A DNA stretch of 64,000 nt from Spirosoma radiotolerans (GCF_000974425.1 NZ_CP010429.1:1488001-1552000); one strand, 5' to 3'. Numbered from the stretch's first letter, positions 16,539-26,035 are shown. A program made the numbers and translations. The notes: generated by a model not told the origin, from the sequence alone.

Positions 16539-17216
16539 ATGAAAGTACTGGTTGTTGAAGATGAACAGGGCCTGGCCGAAAGCATTACCGAGTACATGGT
16601 GAAAGACGGCTACATATGCGAAACGGCGGCCACGTTTCAGGAGGCAGAAGAAAAGATACACCTGTACATCTACGACTGCGTTATCGTCGATCTAACCTTA
16701 CCCGATGGCAATGGATTTCAAATCATTGAGACGCTCAAACGATTGATCGCGACCACCGGTGTAATCATTATATCGGCCCGTAACGCATTGGAAGACAAGT
16801 TAAAAGGGCTGGAAATTGGTTCGGATGATTACCTGACCAAGCCGTTTCATCTGTCGGAGCTCAACGCCCGGGTTAAGTCGTTGCTACGTCGGCGGCAGTT
16901 TGGCGGACACACAGAAATCCGATTCCGGGAGATCGTTGTGGTGCCCCATACCCGCAATGTTTTCGTGACGGGTCAGCCAACCCCGCTGTCGCGGAAAGAG
17001 TATGATTTACTGCTTTACTTTCTGTCGAACGTGGATGTTGCCCTGACCAAAGCATCGATTGCCGAACACCTCTGGGGCGACAACATCGACTCCGCCGATT
17101 CGTTCGATATGGTGTATTCGCACATTAAAAATCTGCGTCGCAAATTGCTTGAAAAAGGGGCCGCCGATTATGTACAATCCATCTACGGCATCGGTTATAA
17201 ATTCAGTCAACCTTGA
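16539..17216 (+). CDS. OmpR-family response regulator
   Basis: 225 residues from ATG 16539; the longer frame begins with a TTG and adds only MGDV. The receiver domain spans 1-115, with acidic pocket VVEDEQG, phospho-Asp in VIVDLTLPDG and the conserved Lys in LTKPFHL. The winged-helix DNA-binding domain (about 130-225) ends YGIGYKF, typical of Trans_reg_C. It is encoded directly before, and overlapping, a sensor kinase, so the pair is a two-component system. The box ahead of it is repeated ahead of the RND efflux operon, making that operon the likely target. Confidence 0.95.
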   Translation: MKVLVVEDEQGLAESITEYMVKDGYICETAATFQEAEEKIHLYIYDCVIVDLTLPDGNGFQIIETLKRLIATTGVIIISARNALEDKLKGLEIGSDDYLTKPFHLSELNARVKSLLRRRQFGGHTEIRFREIVVVPHTRNVFVTGQPTPLSRKEYDLLLYFLSNVDVALTKASIAEHLWGDNIDSADSFDMVYSHIKNLRRKLLEKGAADYVQSIYGIGYKFSQP

Positions 17217-18481
17217 AACTCCTCACCAAAACCAACCGAATTTACCTGGCGTTTTCGCTGGTCATCTACCTGCTGACGGCGGTTGCTTTTTACCAGATTA
17301 TCCGGCTGGTCATCTATGAGGAAGTCGAGAATCGGCTGCGGGTTGAAAAGCGCGATTTTCAAACCTACGTGCGCGCTCACAACGCTTGGTCGAACATTCC
17401 TTATTTTGTCGAGAATAAAATCAATGTGACGCCCGTAGTGGGAAGGGGTGCGCGCGGGGAGGAGTTTTCGGATACACTCATCCTGAACCGGTATGACCAT
17501 GAGCTGATTCCGTTTCGTCAACTAACGTTTTATCAGCCCATTCAGGGCGTTGTGCATCGGGTTGAGATTCGCAAATCCCTGATTCAGACCTACCGTCTCA
17601 TTGAAGTTATGACCGTGGCCATGATGCTCTTTCTGGGCTTGTTGCTGGCCGGTACGTTCTGGTTTCAGGGAAAGCTGTCGGGGCGTCTCTGGTATCCATT
17701 TTACGATACCTTAGCCCGGATTAAAGGCTTTGATTTGAGCAGTGGCGCGTCGCTCACACTGGACAGCCCCCAAATAACCGAGTTTCGGGAGTTGAATGAC
17801 GTGTTGCAGAAAATGGCCGATAAGATGCAGCAGGATTACCGAAGCCTGAAGGAATTTACCGAAAACGCATCGCATGAGATGCAGACACCTCTGGCACTCA
17901 TCAATGCTAAAGTAGAGCAACTCATTCAGAGTGAACAACTAACTGAAACGCAAACACATTGGATCGAGAGTATATATCAGGCTTCCCGGCGGATATCGCG
18001 TTTGAATCAGGGGTTGTTATTGCTAGCCAAAATTGAAAATCGGCAATTCAATGATAGCCAGATAATTGATTTGGCCGGCCTACTGACCGAAAAGTTAACC
18101 GATATGGAGGAGGTGTTGTCGTTCAAAGAATTGTCGGTAAGTATGCAGGCAATGAAGCCCTTCGATGTGATGCTCCCACCCGCGCTGGCCGATATTCTGG
18201 TGACGAATCTGGTCAATAACGCGATCAAACACAATCAGGTAAATGGCCGGATCGAGCTGGTCGCGACTACCGACAAGTTGTGCCTGAGTAATACGGGTGG
18301 CCAGTTGACATCATCCCCGGAGCGACTGTTCGAGCGGTTCAAGAAAGAGAGCACAGGGCCCGACTCGGTAGGACTGGGCTTGTCCATCATCCGGCAGATC
18401 GGCGATAGTTACGGCCTGAGCATTGACTATCAGGAAACGGAAGGTATTCACCAGTTTTGCCTGACCCGGTCGCAGCCTTAG
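17213..18481 (+). CDS. Sensor histidine kinase, TTG start
   Basis: This 422-residue kinase starts at TTG 17213, which overlaps the regulator's TGA in the string TTGA. No ATG precedes the first membrane helix (IYLAFSLVIYLLTAVAFYQII), so the TTG is needed to give a complete protein, and translation is probably coupled. A periplasmic loop (about 32-130) and a second helix (MTVAMMLFLGLLLAGTFWF) follow. Then come a linker, the HisKA box SHEMQTPLAL (His near 220) and an ATPase domain with NNAIKHN and GLGLSI. It phosphorylates the adjacent OmpR-type regulator. Confidence 0.94.
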   Translation: MKLLTKTNRIYLAFSLVIYLLTAVAFYQIIRLVIYEEVENRLRVEKRDFQTYVRAHNAWSNIPYFVENKINVTPVVGRGARGEEFSDTLILNRYDHELIPFRQLTFYQPIQGVVHRVEIRKSLIQTYRLIEVMTVAMMLFLGLLLAGTFWFQGKLSGRLWYPFYDTLARIKGFDLSSGASLTLDSPQITEFRELNDVLQKMADKMQQDYRSLKEFTENASHEMQTPLALINAKVEQLIQSEQLTETQTHWIESIYQASRRISRLNQGLLLLAKIENRQFNDSQIIDLAGLLTEKLTDMEEVLSFKELSVSMQAMKPFDVMLPPALADILVTNLVNNAIKHNQVNGRIELVATTDKLCLSNTGGQLTSSPERLFERFKKESTGPDSVGLGLSIIRQIGDSYGLSIDYQETEGIHQFCLTRSQP

Positions 18482-19263
18482 TCGGGTTGTGTGGGGAGCT
18501 TTTCCGATGAATTCCGACGTTTTAGCCGATACGTGAGTCCTACGACCAGGTTGTTTTTCCCCGTTGCCAGTTGGGGAGTGAAGATTCCCTGATCGAAATT
18601 AGCCGCATTATAGTTGGTCTGGTTTACCCAGCCTAGTTGCAGAATCCACTGTTGATCAAACTGATAGCCGACACCGGCATACAGGCGGTTCCGTTCGAAG
18701 GTTGGCCCGACCGGATTAAGGAAAATCTCATCGTAGGCTGACAGGAAGGCCGTTTTCGCCGTAATTGTGTGGTTGTTTATCGGCACGAACATATTGAGTC
18801 GGTAGCGTATCCGACTGCGATACGGAGTCGTTCCATCACGGAAGGTAAACCAGCGTTGCTCTACCCGATAGCGGTGTTCAAACTTCAGCCGGGTCAGATA
18901 CTGGTTAATGATCAGTTGCTCCCACAGTCGTTTCTCGGTGTTCAGCGGCCCGTCGGATAGGGCCTGATAATCGTAGGTCGCGTAACGCCCGCCGGCTACG
19001 GTCAGGGTAAAGTTTTTGTCGAGGTCGTAGCTGACTCCACCTTTCAATTCATTGTAGAAGAATTGGCTGAACACGCCATTGGCGCGGCCTTGTACTTCGG
19101 CGAAACCACCCCATTTTTTCTCGCCAGCAGGCAACTGGACGGTGGCGATCAACCAGGTTCCCCAGGGCGATGAGGGAGTAATGGATGTTTGGGCGAGACT
19201 GCGGCTGACGATGCTTGATAAAAGTATAATCAGAAAGGCAAAACGAAATCGAACGGGAATCAC
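18478..19263 (-). CDS. DUF2490 outer-membrane protein, GTG start
   Basis: 261 residues with a signal peptide (FAFLIILLSSIVSRSLAQ) and a beta-rich body fitting DUF2490: GTWLIATVQL, LKGGVSYDLDKNFTLTVAGG, HRYRVEQRWF and RNRLYAGVGYQF. This is an outer-membrane barrel family of unknown role, common in Bacteroidota. An in-frame TAA lies just upstream of the GTG at 19263 and no ATG is available, so GTG is the start. Its stop codon overlaps that of the convergent sensor kinase. Whether it belongs functionally with the efflux system is unknown. Confidence 0.88.
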   Translation of the reverse strand: MIPVRFRFAFLIILLSSIVSRSLAQTSITPSSPWGTWLIATVQLPAGEKKWGGFAEVQGRANGVFSQFFYNELKGGVSYDLDKNFTLTVAGGRYATYDYQALSDGPLNTEKRLWEQLIINQYLTRLKFEHRYRVEQRWFTFRDGTTPYRSRIRYRLNMFVPINNHTITAKTAFLSAYDEIFLNPVGPTFERNRLYAGVGYQFDQQWILQLGWVNQTNYNAANFDQGIFTPQLATGKNNLVVGLTYRLKRRNSSEKLPTQPD

Positions 19264-19540
19264 AACAGGTTACGTATAGTAAAGAGAGGTAAAATTACTC
19301 ATCGTTACGCTCGTGTGAAACCAGGGGGTCAATCCTTAATAATTTGATAATCTACCGTTCGGATCGATGTGTACCGGATGGGGTTGTGTGCACCGGAGTA
19401 GGCAGAATTACCTTTCACTCAAATCATAGGCTAAAAATCTGGTAAGCAGCACGTAAGGCAAAAATTAATGAGCAACTTTGCTCCACTTGCTTTCTGTTGA
19501 CTTCGATATATCATTCATTCCTCTACCTACTGGTTTCCCT

Positions 19541-21457
19541 ATGAACAGCCAACTTCTCTCACGAACTCTTTTGCTCCTCAGCCTGAATGGGCTGGCAGGT
19601 ATGACACAGGCCGGACCTGCGCCTAGGCCGACCGCTGTCCGGAAATACACCATTGAGCAGTTTATGAAGACCATTCGCTTTGGCGGGTCTGATATTTCGC
19701 CCGACGAGCAGACGGTGCTTTACAGCAGCAATCAGGATGGTGTGTTCAATCTCTATGAAATCCCATTCAATGGAACTGGTCAGCCCAAACAGTTGACCTC
19801 GTCAAAAACGAACGCCATTTTTGCCATTGGCTATCTGCCCGACGGCCGGATCCTGTACAGCAGCGATCAGGGCGGTAATGAGTTGAGCCATATCTACTTG
19901 CGGGAGAAAGATGGGGCCGTGGCTGATCTGACCCCTGCCGAAAAGACCAAATTTCAGTTTGCCGGGCTCAGCTATGATCGCAAAAGTTTTTTTTATCAAT
20001 CGAACCAGCGCAACCGGGCCGCTTTCGATGTGTATGAAATGGACTTGGCAACCTTAAAACCAAAGCTGATTTTTGAGAATCCGGGAGGCTTTTTCCCCGG
20101 CGATGTGTCGCCCGATAAACGCTACATCGCCCTGGCAAAAACCATTACGACATCGAATGGCGACGTGTATCTGTATGACACGAAAACCAAAGAAACCAAA
20201 CTGCTGACCAAACACGAAGGTGAGGTGAACAATGGGCCGGAAGGGTTTACGCCCGACGGGAAGAAACTCATGATTTCGACAGACGAAGGCAATGAATTCG
20301 CTTATGTAAAAGCGTATGACCTGGCCACCGGGCAAAGTACGGTGCTCGACAAGGCGAGCTGGGATATTTCGTCAGACTATCTGTCACATCATGGCCGTTA
20401 CCGGGTACTGTCGGTAAACAACGACGCTCGAACCGAACTCAAAATCATCGATACCCGTACCAATCAGGCCATAAAGTTACCTGCATTGCCCGGTGGTGAC
20501 GTAACGGGAGTGAACATTACCGACAGCGAAGGACGGATGACGTTTTATGTAAATAGCTCTAATTCGCCTGCAACCCTGTATTCGTACGATTTCAAATCCG
20601 GTAAAGTTACTCCGTTGGTGCGTGGATTGAATCCTGAAATCGATGCCAACGATCTGGTTGCGGGTGAGGTGGTGCGATATAAATCGTTCGATGGGATGGA
20701 GGTGCCTGCTTTATTGTATACACCCAAAGGCGCAACCGCTGGCGATAAGCTTCCCGCTATTCTGTCCATTCATGGTGGACCGGGTGGCCAAACTCGCCTG
20801 ACCTACTCGCCGTTGGTGCAGTATCTGGTCAACAGCGGGTATGTGGTGCTGGCTGTCAACAACCGGGGTAGCTCGGGGTACGGCAAAACGTTTTATGCTG
20901 CCGACGACCGTAAACATGGTGATGCCGACCTGAAAGACTGCGTTGAATCCAAGAAGTTACTGGTGGCCACGGGCTATGTAGACCCGGCCAGAATCGGCAT
21001 CATGGGCGGTTCATACGGCGGCTACATGACGCTGGCGGGCCTGACTTTTACGCCCGATGATTTTGCCGTTGGCGTCGACATTTTTGGGGTAGCCAACTGG
21101 CTTCGCACCCTAAACAGCATGCCCGAATGGTGGGGGCCACAACGCGACGCCATGTTCAAGGAAATTGGGCACCCGAAGACAGATTCGGTCGCTCTGTACA
21201 ACAAGTCGCCTTTGTTTCATACGCAGCGCATCAAAAAGCCGTTGCTGGTAATTCAGGGAGCTAACGATCCGCGCGTATTGAAAATTGAATCGGATGAGAT
21301 TGTGGCAAACGTGAAGAAAAATGGCGTGCCCGTCGAGTATGTCACGTTTCCCGATGAAGGGCATGGGTTCGTGAAGAAAGAAAATGAAATCACCGCTTAT
21401 AAAGCGGTGAAAGAATTCCTGGATAAATACCTCCGGAGTCCGGATGTACTGAGGTAG
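19541..21457 (+). CDS. S9 family prolyl oligopeptidase-like peptidase
   Basis: 638 residues from ATG 19541, chosen because it opens a signal peptide (MNSQLLSRTLLLLSLNGLAG); the frame extends 21 codons upstream without a better signal. The N-terminal two-thirds is a WD40/TolB-like beta-propeller (FGGSDISPDEQTVLYSS, GYLPDGRILYSSDQGG). The C-terminal third is an alpha/beta hydrolase with nucleophile GGSYGGY, acid in GANDPRV and His in DEGHGF. It should cleave oligopeptides in the periplasm, as a dipeptidyl or acyl-aminoacyl peptidase. It is a single-gene unit. Confidence 0.93.
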   Translation: MNSQLLSRTLLLLSLNGLAGMTQAGPAPRPTAVRKYTIEQFMKTIRFGGSDISPDEQTVLYSSNQDGVFNLYEIPFNGTGQPKQLTSSKTNAIFAIGYLPDGRILYSSDQGGNELSHIYLREKDGAVADLTPAEKTKFQFAGLSYDRKSFFYQSNQRNRAAFDVYEMDLATLKPKLIFENPGGFFPGDVSPDKRYIALAKTITTSNGDVYLYDTKTKETKLLTKHEGEVNNGPEGFTPDGKKLMISTDEGNEFAYVKAYDLATGQSTVLDKASWDISSDYLSHHGRYRVLSVNNDARTELKIIDTRTNQAIKLPALPGGDVTGVNITDSEGRMTFYVNSSNSPATLYSYDFKSGKVTPLVRGLNPEIDANDLVAGEVVRYKSFDGMEVPALLYTPKGATAGDKLPAILSIHGGPGGQTRLTYSPLVQYLVNSGYVVLAVNNRGSSGYGKTFYAADDRKHGDADLKDCVESKKLLVATGYVDPARIGIMGGSYGGYMTLAGLTFTPDDFAVGVDIFGVANWLRTLNSMPEWWGPQRDAMFKEIGHPKTDSVALYNKSPLFHTQRIKKPLLVIQGANDPRVLKIESDEIVANVKKNGVPVEYVTFPDEGHGFVKKENEITAYKAVKEFLDKYLRSPDVLR

Positions 21458-21474
21458 CCGTCTGCCACCAACAG

Positions 21475-21771
21475 TTACTCCGTTTCGATAGCGTCAATGA
21501 TTTTCGTAATGGTGCTGCGCTGAGCAGGAGTGACGGCTTCCGAAAGGGCCGTTAGTTCTGCTTTCAGCGTTTGCCATGCCGGTAAACTTAAAACAATGGC
21601 ATCGGCCTGAAACTCGACCTGATTGCCCTGGTCGGTTTGGGTGATGGGCAATGGCTCCAGAACGGTTCGGGCAAATTCCATTCGTACCCGCTCTTTCACA
21701 AACGGAACTGGATCGAGGTTCGCGTCTTTCAAAATCTGTTTACTATATACTTTCGTTTTCTTCCACCACAT
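21475..21771 (-). CDS. Hypothetical protein, 98 residues
   Basis: A small soluble protein starting MWWKKTKVYSKQILKD, with no signal peptide or membrane helix and a balance of charged residues. It ends in a predicted helix (SEAVTPAQRSTITKIIDAIETE). I do not recognise a family. It is convergent with the S9 peptidase after a 17-bp gap. Codon use looks like its neighbours, and the frame has no competing longer frame, so it is probably real. Confidence 0.65.
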   Translation of the reverse strand: MWWKKTKVYSKQILKDANLDPVPFVKERVRMEFARTVLEPLPITQTDQGNQVEFQADAIVLSLPAWQTLKAELTALSEAVTPAQRSTITKIIDAIETE

Positions 21772-21845
21772 AAAGGTATTGGCTGAGGAGGTCTCCCTGA
21801 AGTCTCGGGGCTCAAGGAGACCAAAATTAAGTAGCCGGATATGGG

Positions 21846-22058
21846 CTACCTCAGTGAATTCACATGTCTATAAAAAAACTTTACACCGAAGAAGGTGTAA
21901 AGCGAAAGTGCACTGGATTCTAGTGCAGCTTCCAGATGATTACGGGAATAAGTACCAGTTGAATAATCCTGAATCCAATCAATCAATATGGCGCAATAGC
22001 CAAAAAAGGCGGCTAACGCACTAACAAGTATGATTAGTAAAAAGAATGTTTTATTCAT
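21846..22058 (-). CDS. Small membrane protein, 70 residues
   Basis: From ATG 22058 the protein has an N-terminal hydrophobic helix (TFFLLIILVSALAAFFGYCAILI). A short loop rich in Tyr and Ser follows, then a second hydrophobic stretch (ALSLYTFFGVKFF). No family is recognised. It may be a two-helix inner-membrane protein of the kind common in Cytophagales. A frame start nine codons upstream is a TTG and less likely. Confidence is limited by its size. Confidence 0.5.
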   Translation of the reverse strand: MNKTFFLLIILVSALAAFFGYCAILIDWIQDYSTGTYSRNHLEAALESSALSLYTFFGVKFFYRHVNSLR

Positions 22059-22361
22059 GGTTTCTAAATCCGCAGGGGGCGTCAAAGTTAAAAATGTAAT
22101 CGTAAAGCTTATGACTGCTAAATCTGTAAAGAGTTTAATCGGGGTGAATACTTTTTTCTATTTATCTAGTATACGGTAAAAATCAACCAGTAAATCTGAC
22201 ACCCGCCAGATTAAAATTGACTTATTCATGCAAGTTTAACGTATATAAAGCGTAAACATATAATAATTCTGAGGAAACGGCTTATCAACTTGTCGATAAG
22301 AGGGCGGAGGAGTATAACAATTCATATGTACTTTTGCCGTATTACCTCTTGTATTTCTGCT
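22059..22361. other. 303-bp AT-rich gap
   Basis: No gene seen. A TAnnTTTG match (TACTTTTG, 22329-22336) lies 25 bp before the dtd start, but no TTG sits at the expected distance upstream. Otherwise nothing recognised. Confidence 0.5.
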
Positions 22362-22814
22362 ATGATAGCCGTCATTCAGCGTGTTTCTCAAGCTTCTGTT
22401 GTTATTGATAATCAGGTGAAAAGTCAAATTGGCACCGGATTTCTTATTTTATTGGGTATCACGCATACCGACACCCGCGAGGATATTGATTGGCTGAGCC
22501 GAAAAATTGTCGGGATGCGAATTTTTAGCGACGAAGCAGGAAAGATGAACCTCGACCTGGCCGCCGTTGGTGGCGACATTCTGCTGATCAGCCAGTTTAC
22601 CTTGCATGCCAGTACCAAAAAAGGAAATCGGCCCAGCTTTATCGAAGCCGCCCGGCCGGAAGTAGCCATACCGCTCTATGAAGCCATGATTGCTCAATTA
22701 TCGGCTGAATTGGGAAAGCCTGTTCAAACGGGCGAGTTTGGGGCTGATATGAAAGTATCCCTGCTGAACGATGGTCCGGTAACTATTTTGATCGACTCAA
22801 AAGATCGGATTTAA
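22362..22814 (+). CDS. dtd: D-aminoacyl-tRNA deacylase
   Basis: 150 residues from ATG 22362 (MIAVIQRVSQASV), the normal N-terminus and length for Dtd; the frame is open 24 codons further upstream but without homology. It carries the family signatures SQFTLHASTKKGNRPSF and NDGPVTI, the latter being the Gly-Pro motif that selects for D-amino acids. It is a cytosolic dimer that hydrolyses D-Tyr and other D-aminoacyl-tRNAs, and glycyl-tRNA(Ala). It may be co-transcribed with the methyltransferase 90 bp downstream. Confidence 0.97.
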   Translation: MIAVIQRVSQASVVIDNQVKSQIGTGFLILLGITHTDTREDIDWLSRKIVGMRIFSDEAGKMNLDLAAVGGDILLISQFTLHASTKKGNRPSFIEAARPEVAIPLYEAMIAQLSAELGKPVQTGEFGADMKVSLLNDGPVTILIDSKDRI

Positions 22815-22904
22815 GGTCAGGCATGACCAATATGTTACCGTTATCCGTTACTTTTACTAAAACCAGCCCGAACCGGCCGCATCTGTGAGCCGGCGAATTG
22901 CCGA

Positions 22905-23549
22905 ATGGATTTTTTACCCCCCAATATTACGGCCTATGCCGATGCCCATACCTCGCCCGAAAGCGAGTTGCTGCGTCGGCTTAACCGAAACACCCACGCC
23001 CATGTAATGGCTCCCCGCATGCTGTCGGGGCATGTGCAGGGCCGCTTCCTGTCAATGATTTCGTGGATGATCCGGCCTCGGTATGTACTTGAAATTGGTA
23101 CGTACACGGGTTACTCGGCGCTGTGTCTGGCCGAAGGGCTGGCCGATGGCGGGAAGCTTATTACGATCGATCAGAACGAAGAACTGGAAGAATTTGCCCG
23201 GTCTTACTGGCGGCAATCACCGCTGAACGATGCCATTGATTTTCGGCTTGGCACGGCAACAGACATACTCCCAACCCTAAACCAAACGTTTGACTTGGTG
23301 TTTATCGACGCTGATAAACGCAATCTATCCCTTTATTTTGACCTGATAATTGACAAAGTGCAACCCGGCGGCTTTATCCTGGCCGACAACGTATTATGGT
23401 CTGGCAAGGTTGTTGAATCGGTCAAACCGGCTGATTTAGACACACTTGCCGTCCAGGCCTTTAACCAAAAAGTTCATAATGATCCGCGCGTAGAGAATGT
23501 GTTGTTGCCCATTCGGGATGGGATTATGATACTTAGAAAACGGAACTGA
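22905..23549 (+). CDS. SAM-dependent O-methyltransferase (COMT-like)
   Basis: This 214-residue Methyltransf_3 family protein has SAM-binding motif I as VLEIGTYTGYSALCLAEGL (about 62-80). The acidic residue after the next strand is in ITIDQNEE, and the metal-binding region reads FIDADKRN and ILADNVLWSG. These are hallmarks of cation-dependent class I enzymes related to catechol and caffeoyl-CoA O-methyltransferases. It has no signal peptide and is cytosolic. The acceptor cannot be inferred. The gene runs straight into the lytic transglycosylase gene 10 bp later. Confidence 0.93.
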   Translation: MDFLPPNITAYADAHTSPESELLRRLNRNTHAHVMAPRMLSGHVQGRFLSMISWMIRPRYVLEIGTYTGYSALCLAEGLADGGKLITIDQNEELEEFARSYWRQSPLNDAIDFRLGTATDILPTLNQTFDLVFIDADKRNLSLYFDLIIDKVQPGGFILADNVLWSGKVVESVKPADLDTLAVQAFNQKVHNDPRVENVLLPIRDGIMILRKRN

Positions 23550-23559
23550 TTTACCGACA

Positions 23560-25983
23560 ATGACAATGAATAAACTGCTAACTTCCTTAACTCTTTTCCT
23601 CATTCTGATCGGACTGAGCGTATCGGCCCAAACGACATCCATCCCAATTGTACCGGAGCAGGTAACGTTTGCCGATATTTCGGTACGGCTCAACCCCGAT
23701 GCCCGGCGTATTGTGCAGCAGGACGTAAATGCTTTACTGGCCAACCGGCAATACTGGACGGCTAAACTTGATCGGGTGGTGTTGTACTTCCCCATGATTG
23801 AGTCTATCCTGATCGACGAAGATGTTCCGACTGATTTCAAATACCTAGCGGTTCAGGAAAGCTCGCTAACGCCCGATGCCGTATCTTCATCGACAGCTGT
23901 CGGCTACTGGCAGTTCAAGCGCGAAACCGCTGTTGATAACGGGTTGCGCGTGGATGAAGAAATCGACGAACGAAAAAGCATTACCGGCTCCACGCACGGA
24001 GCCGCCAAATACCTCAAAAAAAGCAATGGGCAGTTCAATAACTGGGTTGCTTCTCTATACTCCTATTACCTCGGGGCAGGGGGGATTGCCAAACTGATTC
24101 CGCCCGATTGGGCCTATGCCCGCGAAGTAGCGCTGGACGGGAATACAGATCGTTACATTCTGCGGTTTTTTGCCCATAAAGTCGCCATTGAAAGTGCGTT
24201 GAAGTTTCACCAGACGAGCAACCGGTTTGCGCTTATCGAATACCCGAACGGGGGCGGCAAAACCATGCGCTCCATTGCCGAAGAACTGGGCGTCGATGAA
24301 TTTGAGCTTCGTAAATACAACCGTTGGGTGTTGGGCGATGGCGTACCGACCGACAAAGTTTACGTCATGGCGATTCCGGTAGCAAGCGATCAGATCAATG
24401 ATATTCGGCAGAAAATCGTCAACGTCGACGCCAAGAAAACACCTGAATTTGTTCAGAACGATGTTGGCTTCCCTGTATTACGGCGCGTAACAACGGGCAT
24501 GAGCAGCAAAAATGACCCGGTTCTGTACGAGATTAACGGTTTGCCTGGTATTCAGGCCCAGGCTGGTGACAATGCAGGATCACTGGCCCGGAAAGCGAAA
24601 ATCAGTTTGTCGAGTTTCCTGCGCTACAACGACATGAGCGACCACGATCCGGTACTGGTCAATGATATCTATTATTTAGCCAAAAAACGCAAAAAAGCAC
24701 TCGTGCCGTTTCATACGGTTCGCGAAGACGAAACGGCTCGGAGTATATCGCAGCGGTATGGCCTTCGGCTGAAGAAATTAATGCGCTACAACCGCCTGGA
24801 TCGGGTGCAGAAACTGGCTACCGGGCGCGTTATGTGGCTGCGCGAACGCCGACCCAACAATAAGCCAATTGAAATCATCAATTCGCCTACGGCACCCGTC
24901 TACGACCGTACACCAACGCCCGCAACTCGTCAGGAGGTTGCCTCAGCGTCAACAGGTGGCGCTTCCCGACCCGTATCGGGTAGTGATGGCATTCCACGCA
25001 ATGCTTCGGAACGGAAGATGTATCAGCCTAAATTAGTTGGTGGGGGAGTAACCCCCAATGATGGTACATCGGAGCCGGCTACCCCCCAGCGGCCGGAGCC
25101 GCAACGCCCGTCTATCCAGCCAACAACAAGCCCCGCCCCGACAACAACCAGGCCACCCGTACCAACCAGCACGAATCGGTCAGAAAGTAGTGATGGATCG
25201 CAGCGGGTTGTTATTGTCAGAACGCCCGATGGACCAGAACCAACTAAAGCGGTGCCGGTGGCTACCACACCTGAACGCGACAAGGCGGACAGCAATCCTG
25301 TAGCGACCGCACCGAAACCAAAAGATACCTACACGAGCACCCCACGTACGAAGCCCGCGCCGGTTGCCGACATGGATATGGGTCGCCCTGATATGGGTCG
25401 CCCTGAAACGGGCAAGTATGAGGGACCACGTGAGCAGCAGGCTGATGGATCACTGACCATTCCGACTGCCGCCCCAACGACCAAAGCGCCACCTCGCCCG
25501 GCTCCACCTGCCGTTACAAGAGCGGAAACGCGCCCGGCCGCACCCGTCATGACCAACCCGGAACCGAAAGAAATGACGGAAGCGGCCTCAACTCGCTCTT
25601 CTGCGCCTGCTAGCGTGAATCGGTCGGCGACAACGCACTCCGTAGAACCGGGCCAGACATATTACAGTATTTCTAAACTTTATGGGCTGACGGTTGATGA
25701 GTTACTTTCCCTCAACAATCTGACCACCGCCGATAAACTCGAAGTTGGACAAAAGCTGGCCGTGAAACTTACACCTGGCGGTCGGCTGGTGAAGCCATCG
25801 GTGACGACCAAAACAACATCGGCACCCGAATCGGCGGTGACGTATCATACCGTGGCAAAAGGGGAAACCATGTTCCGGATTTCGCAAATTTACGGAGTCA
25901 CGATTGAGCAGATTCAAACATGGAATAACCTGACGGATTCAGGCGTTAAGGTGGGGCAGAAAATTAAAATTATGAAGCCTTAG
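23560..25983 (+). CDS. LysM lytic transglycosylase (MltD-like)
   Basis: This 807-residue secreted protein has a signal peptide (residues 1-25, ending SVSAQ) and a lytic transglycosylase SLT domain. The catalytic Glu is in VQESSLTPDA (about 91), with GYWQFKRETA following. LysM-like modules come next (FHTVREDETARSISQRYG near 390). A Pro/Thr-rich low-complexity linker runs from about 440 to 680 and contains a short tandem repeat (MGRPD). Two C-terminal LysM domains (HSVEPGQTYYSISKLYG, YHTVAKGETMFRISQIYG) complete it. It cleaves peptidoglycan with formation of anhydro-muramic ends. Starts at 23560 and 23566 are equivalent. Confidence 0.94.
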   Translation: MTMNKLLTSLTLFLILIGLSVSAQTTSIPIVPEQVTFADISVRLNPDARRIVQQDVNALLANRQYWTAKLDRVVLYFPMIESILIDEDVPTDFKYLAVQESSLTPDAVSSSTAVGYWQFKRETAVDNGLRVDEEIDERKSITGSTHGAAKYLKKSNGQFNNWVASLYSYYLGAGGIAKLIPPDWAYAREVALDGNTDRYILRFFAHKVAIESALKFHQTSNRFALIEYPNGGGKTMRSIAEELGVDEFELRKYNRWVLGDGVPTDKVYVMAIPVASDQINDIRQKIVNVDAKKTPEFVQNDVGFPVLRRVTTGMSSKNDPVLYEINGLPGIQAQAGDNAGSLARKAKISLSSFLRYNDMSDHDPVLVNDIYYLAKKRKKALVPFHTVREDETARSISQRYGLRLKKLMRYNRLDRVQKLATGRVMWLRERRPNNKPIEIINSPTAPVYDRTPTPATRQEVASASTGGASRPVSGSDGIPRNASERKMYQPKLVGGGVTPNDGTSEPATPQRPEPQRPSIQPTTSPAPTTTRPPVPTSTNRSESSDGSQRVVIVRTPDGPEPTKAVPVATTPERDKADSNPVATAPKPKDTYTSTPRTKPAPVADMDMGRPDMGRPETGKYEGPREQQADGSLTIPTAAPTTKAPPRPAPPAVTRAETRPAAPVMTNPEPKEMTEAASTRSSAPASVNRSATTHSVEPGQTYYSISKLYGLTVDELLSLNNLTTADKLEVGQKLAVKLTPGGRLVKPSVTTKTTSAPESAVTYHTVAKGETMFRISQIYGVTIEQIQTWNNLTDSGVKVGQKIKIMKP

Positions 25984-26002
25984 TAGCCGGATTCCCTCTT
26001 GT

Positions 26003-26035
26003 AAAAAAGCCGCTCCGGACCGGGGCGGCTTTTTT
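26003..26035. terminator. Rho-independent terminator
   Basis: A-tract, then GCCGCTCCGG, a 3-base loop, GGGGCGGC and a T-run (26003-26035). It ends the dtd-methyltransferase-transglycosylase run. Confidence 0.88.

Noticed and set aside
21885..21905. Hairpin CTTTACACC/GGTGTAAAG as a terminator
   Set aside because: It lies within the coding region of the small membrane protein and has no T-run.
25375..25420. Short tandem repeat in the transglycosylase gene as a regulatory or phase-variable repeat
   Set aside because: The unit is 15 bp, so changes keep the frame; it is simply part of the low-complexity linker.
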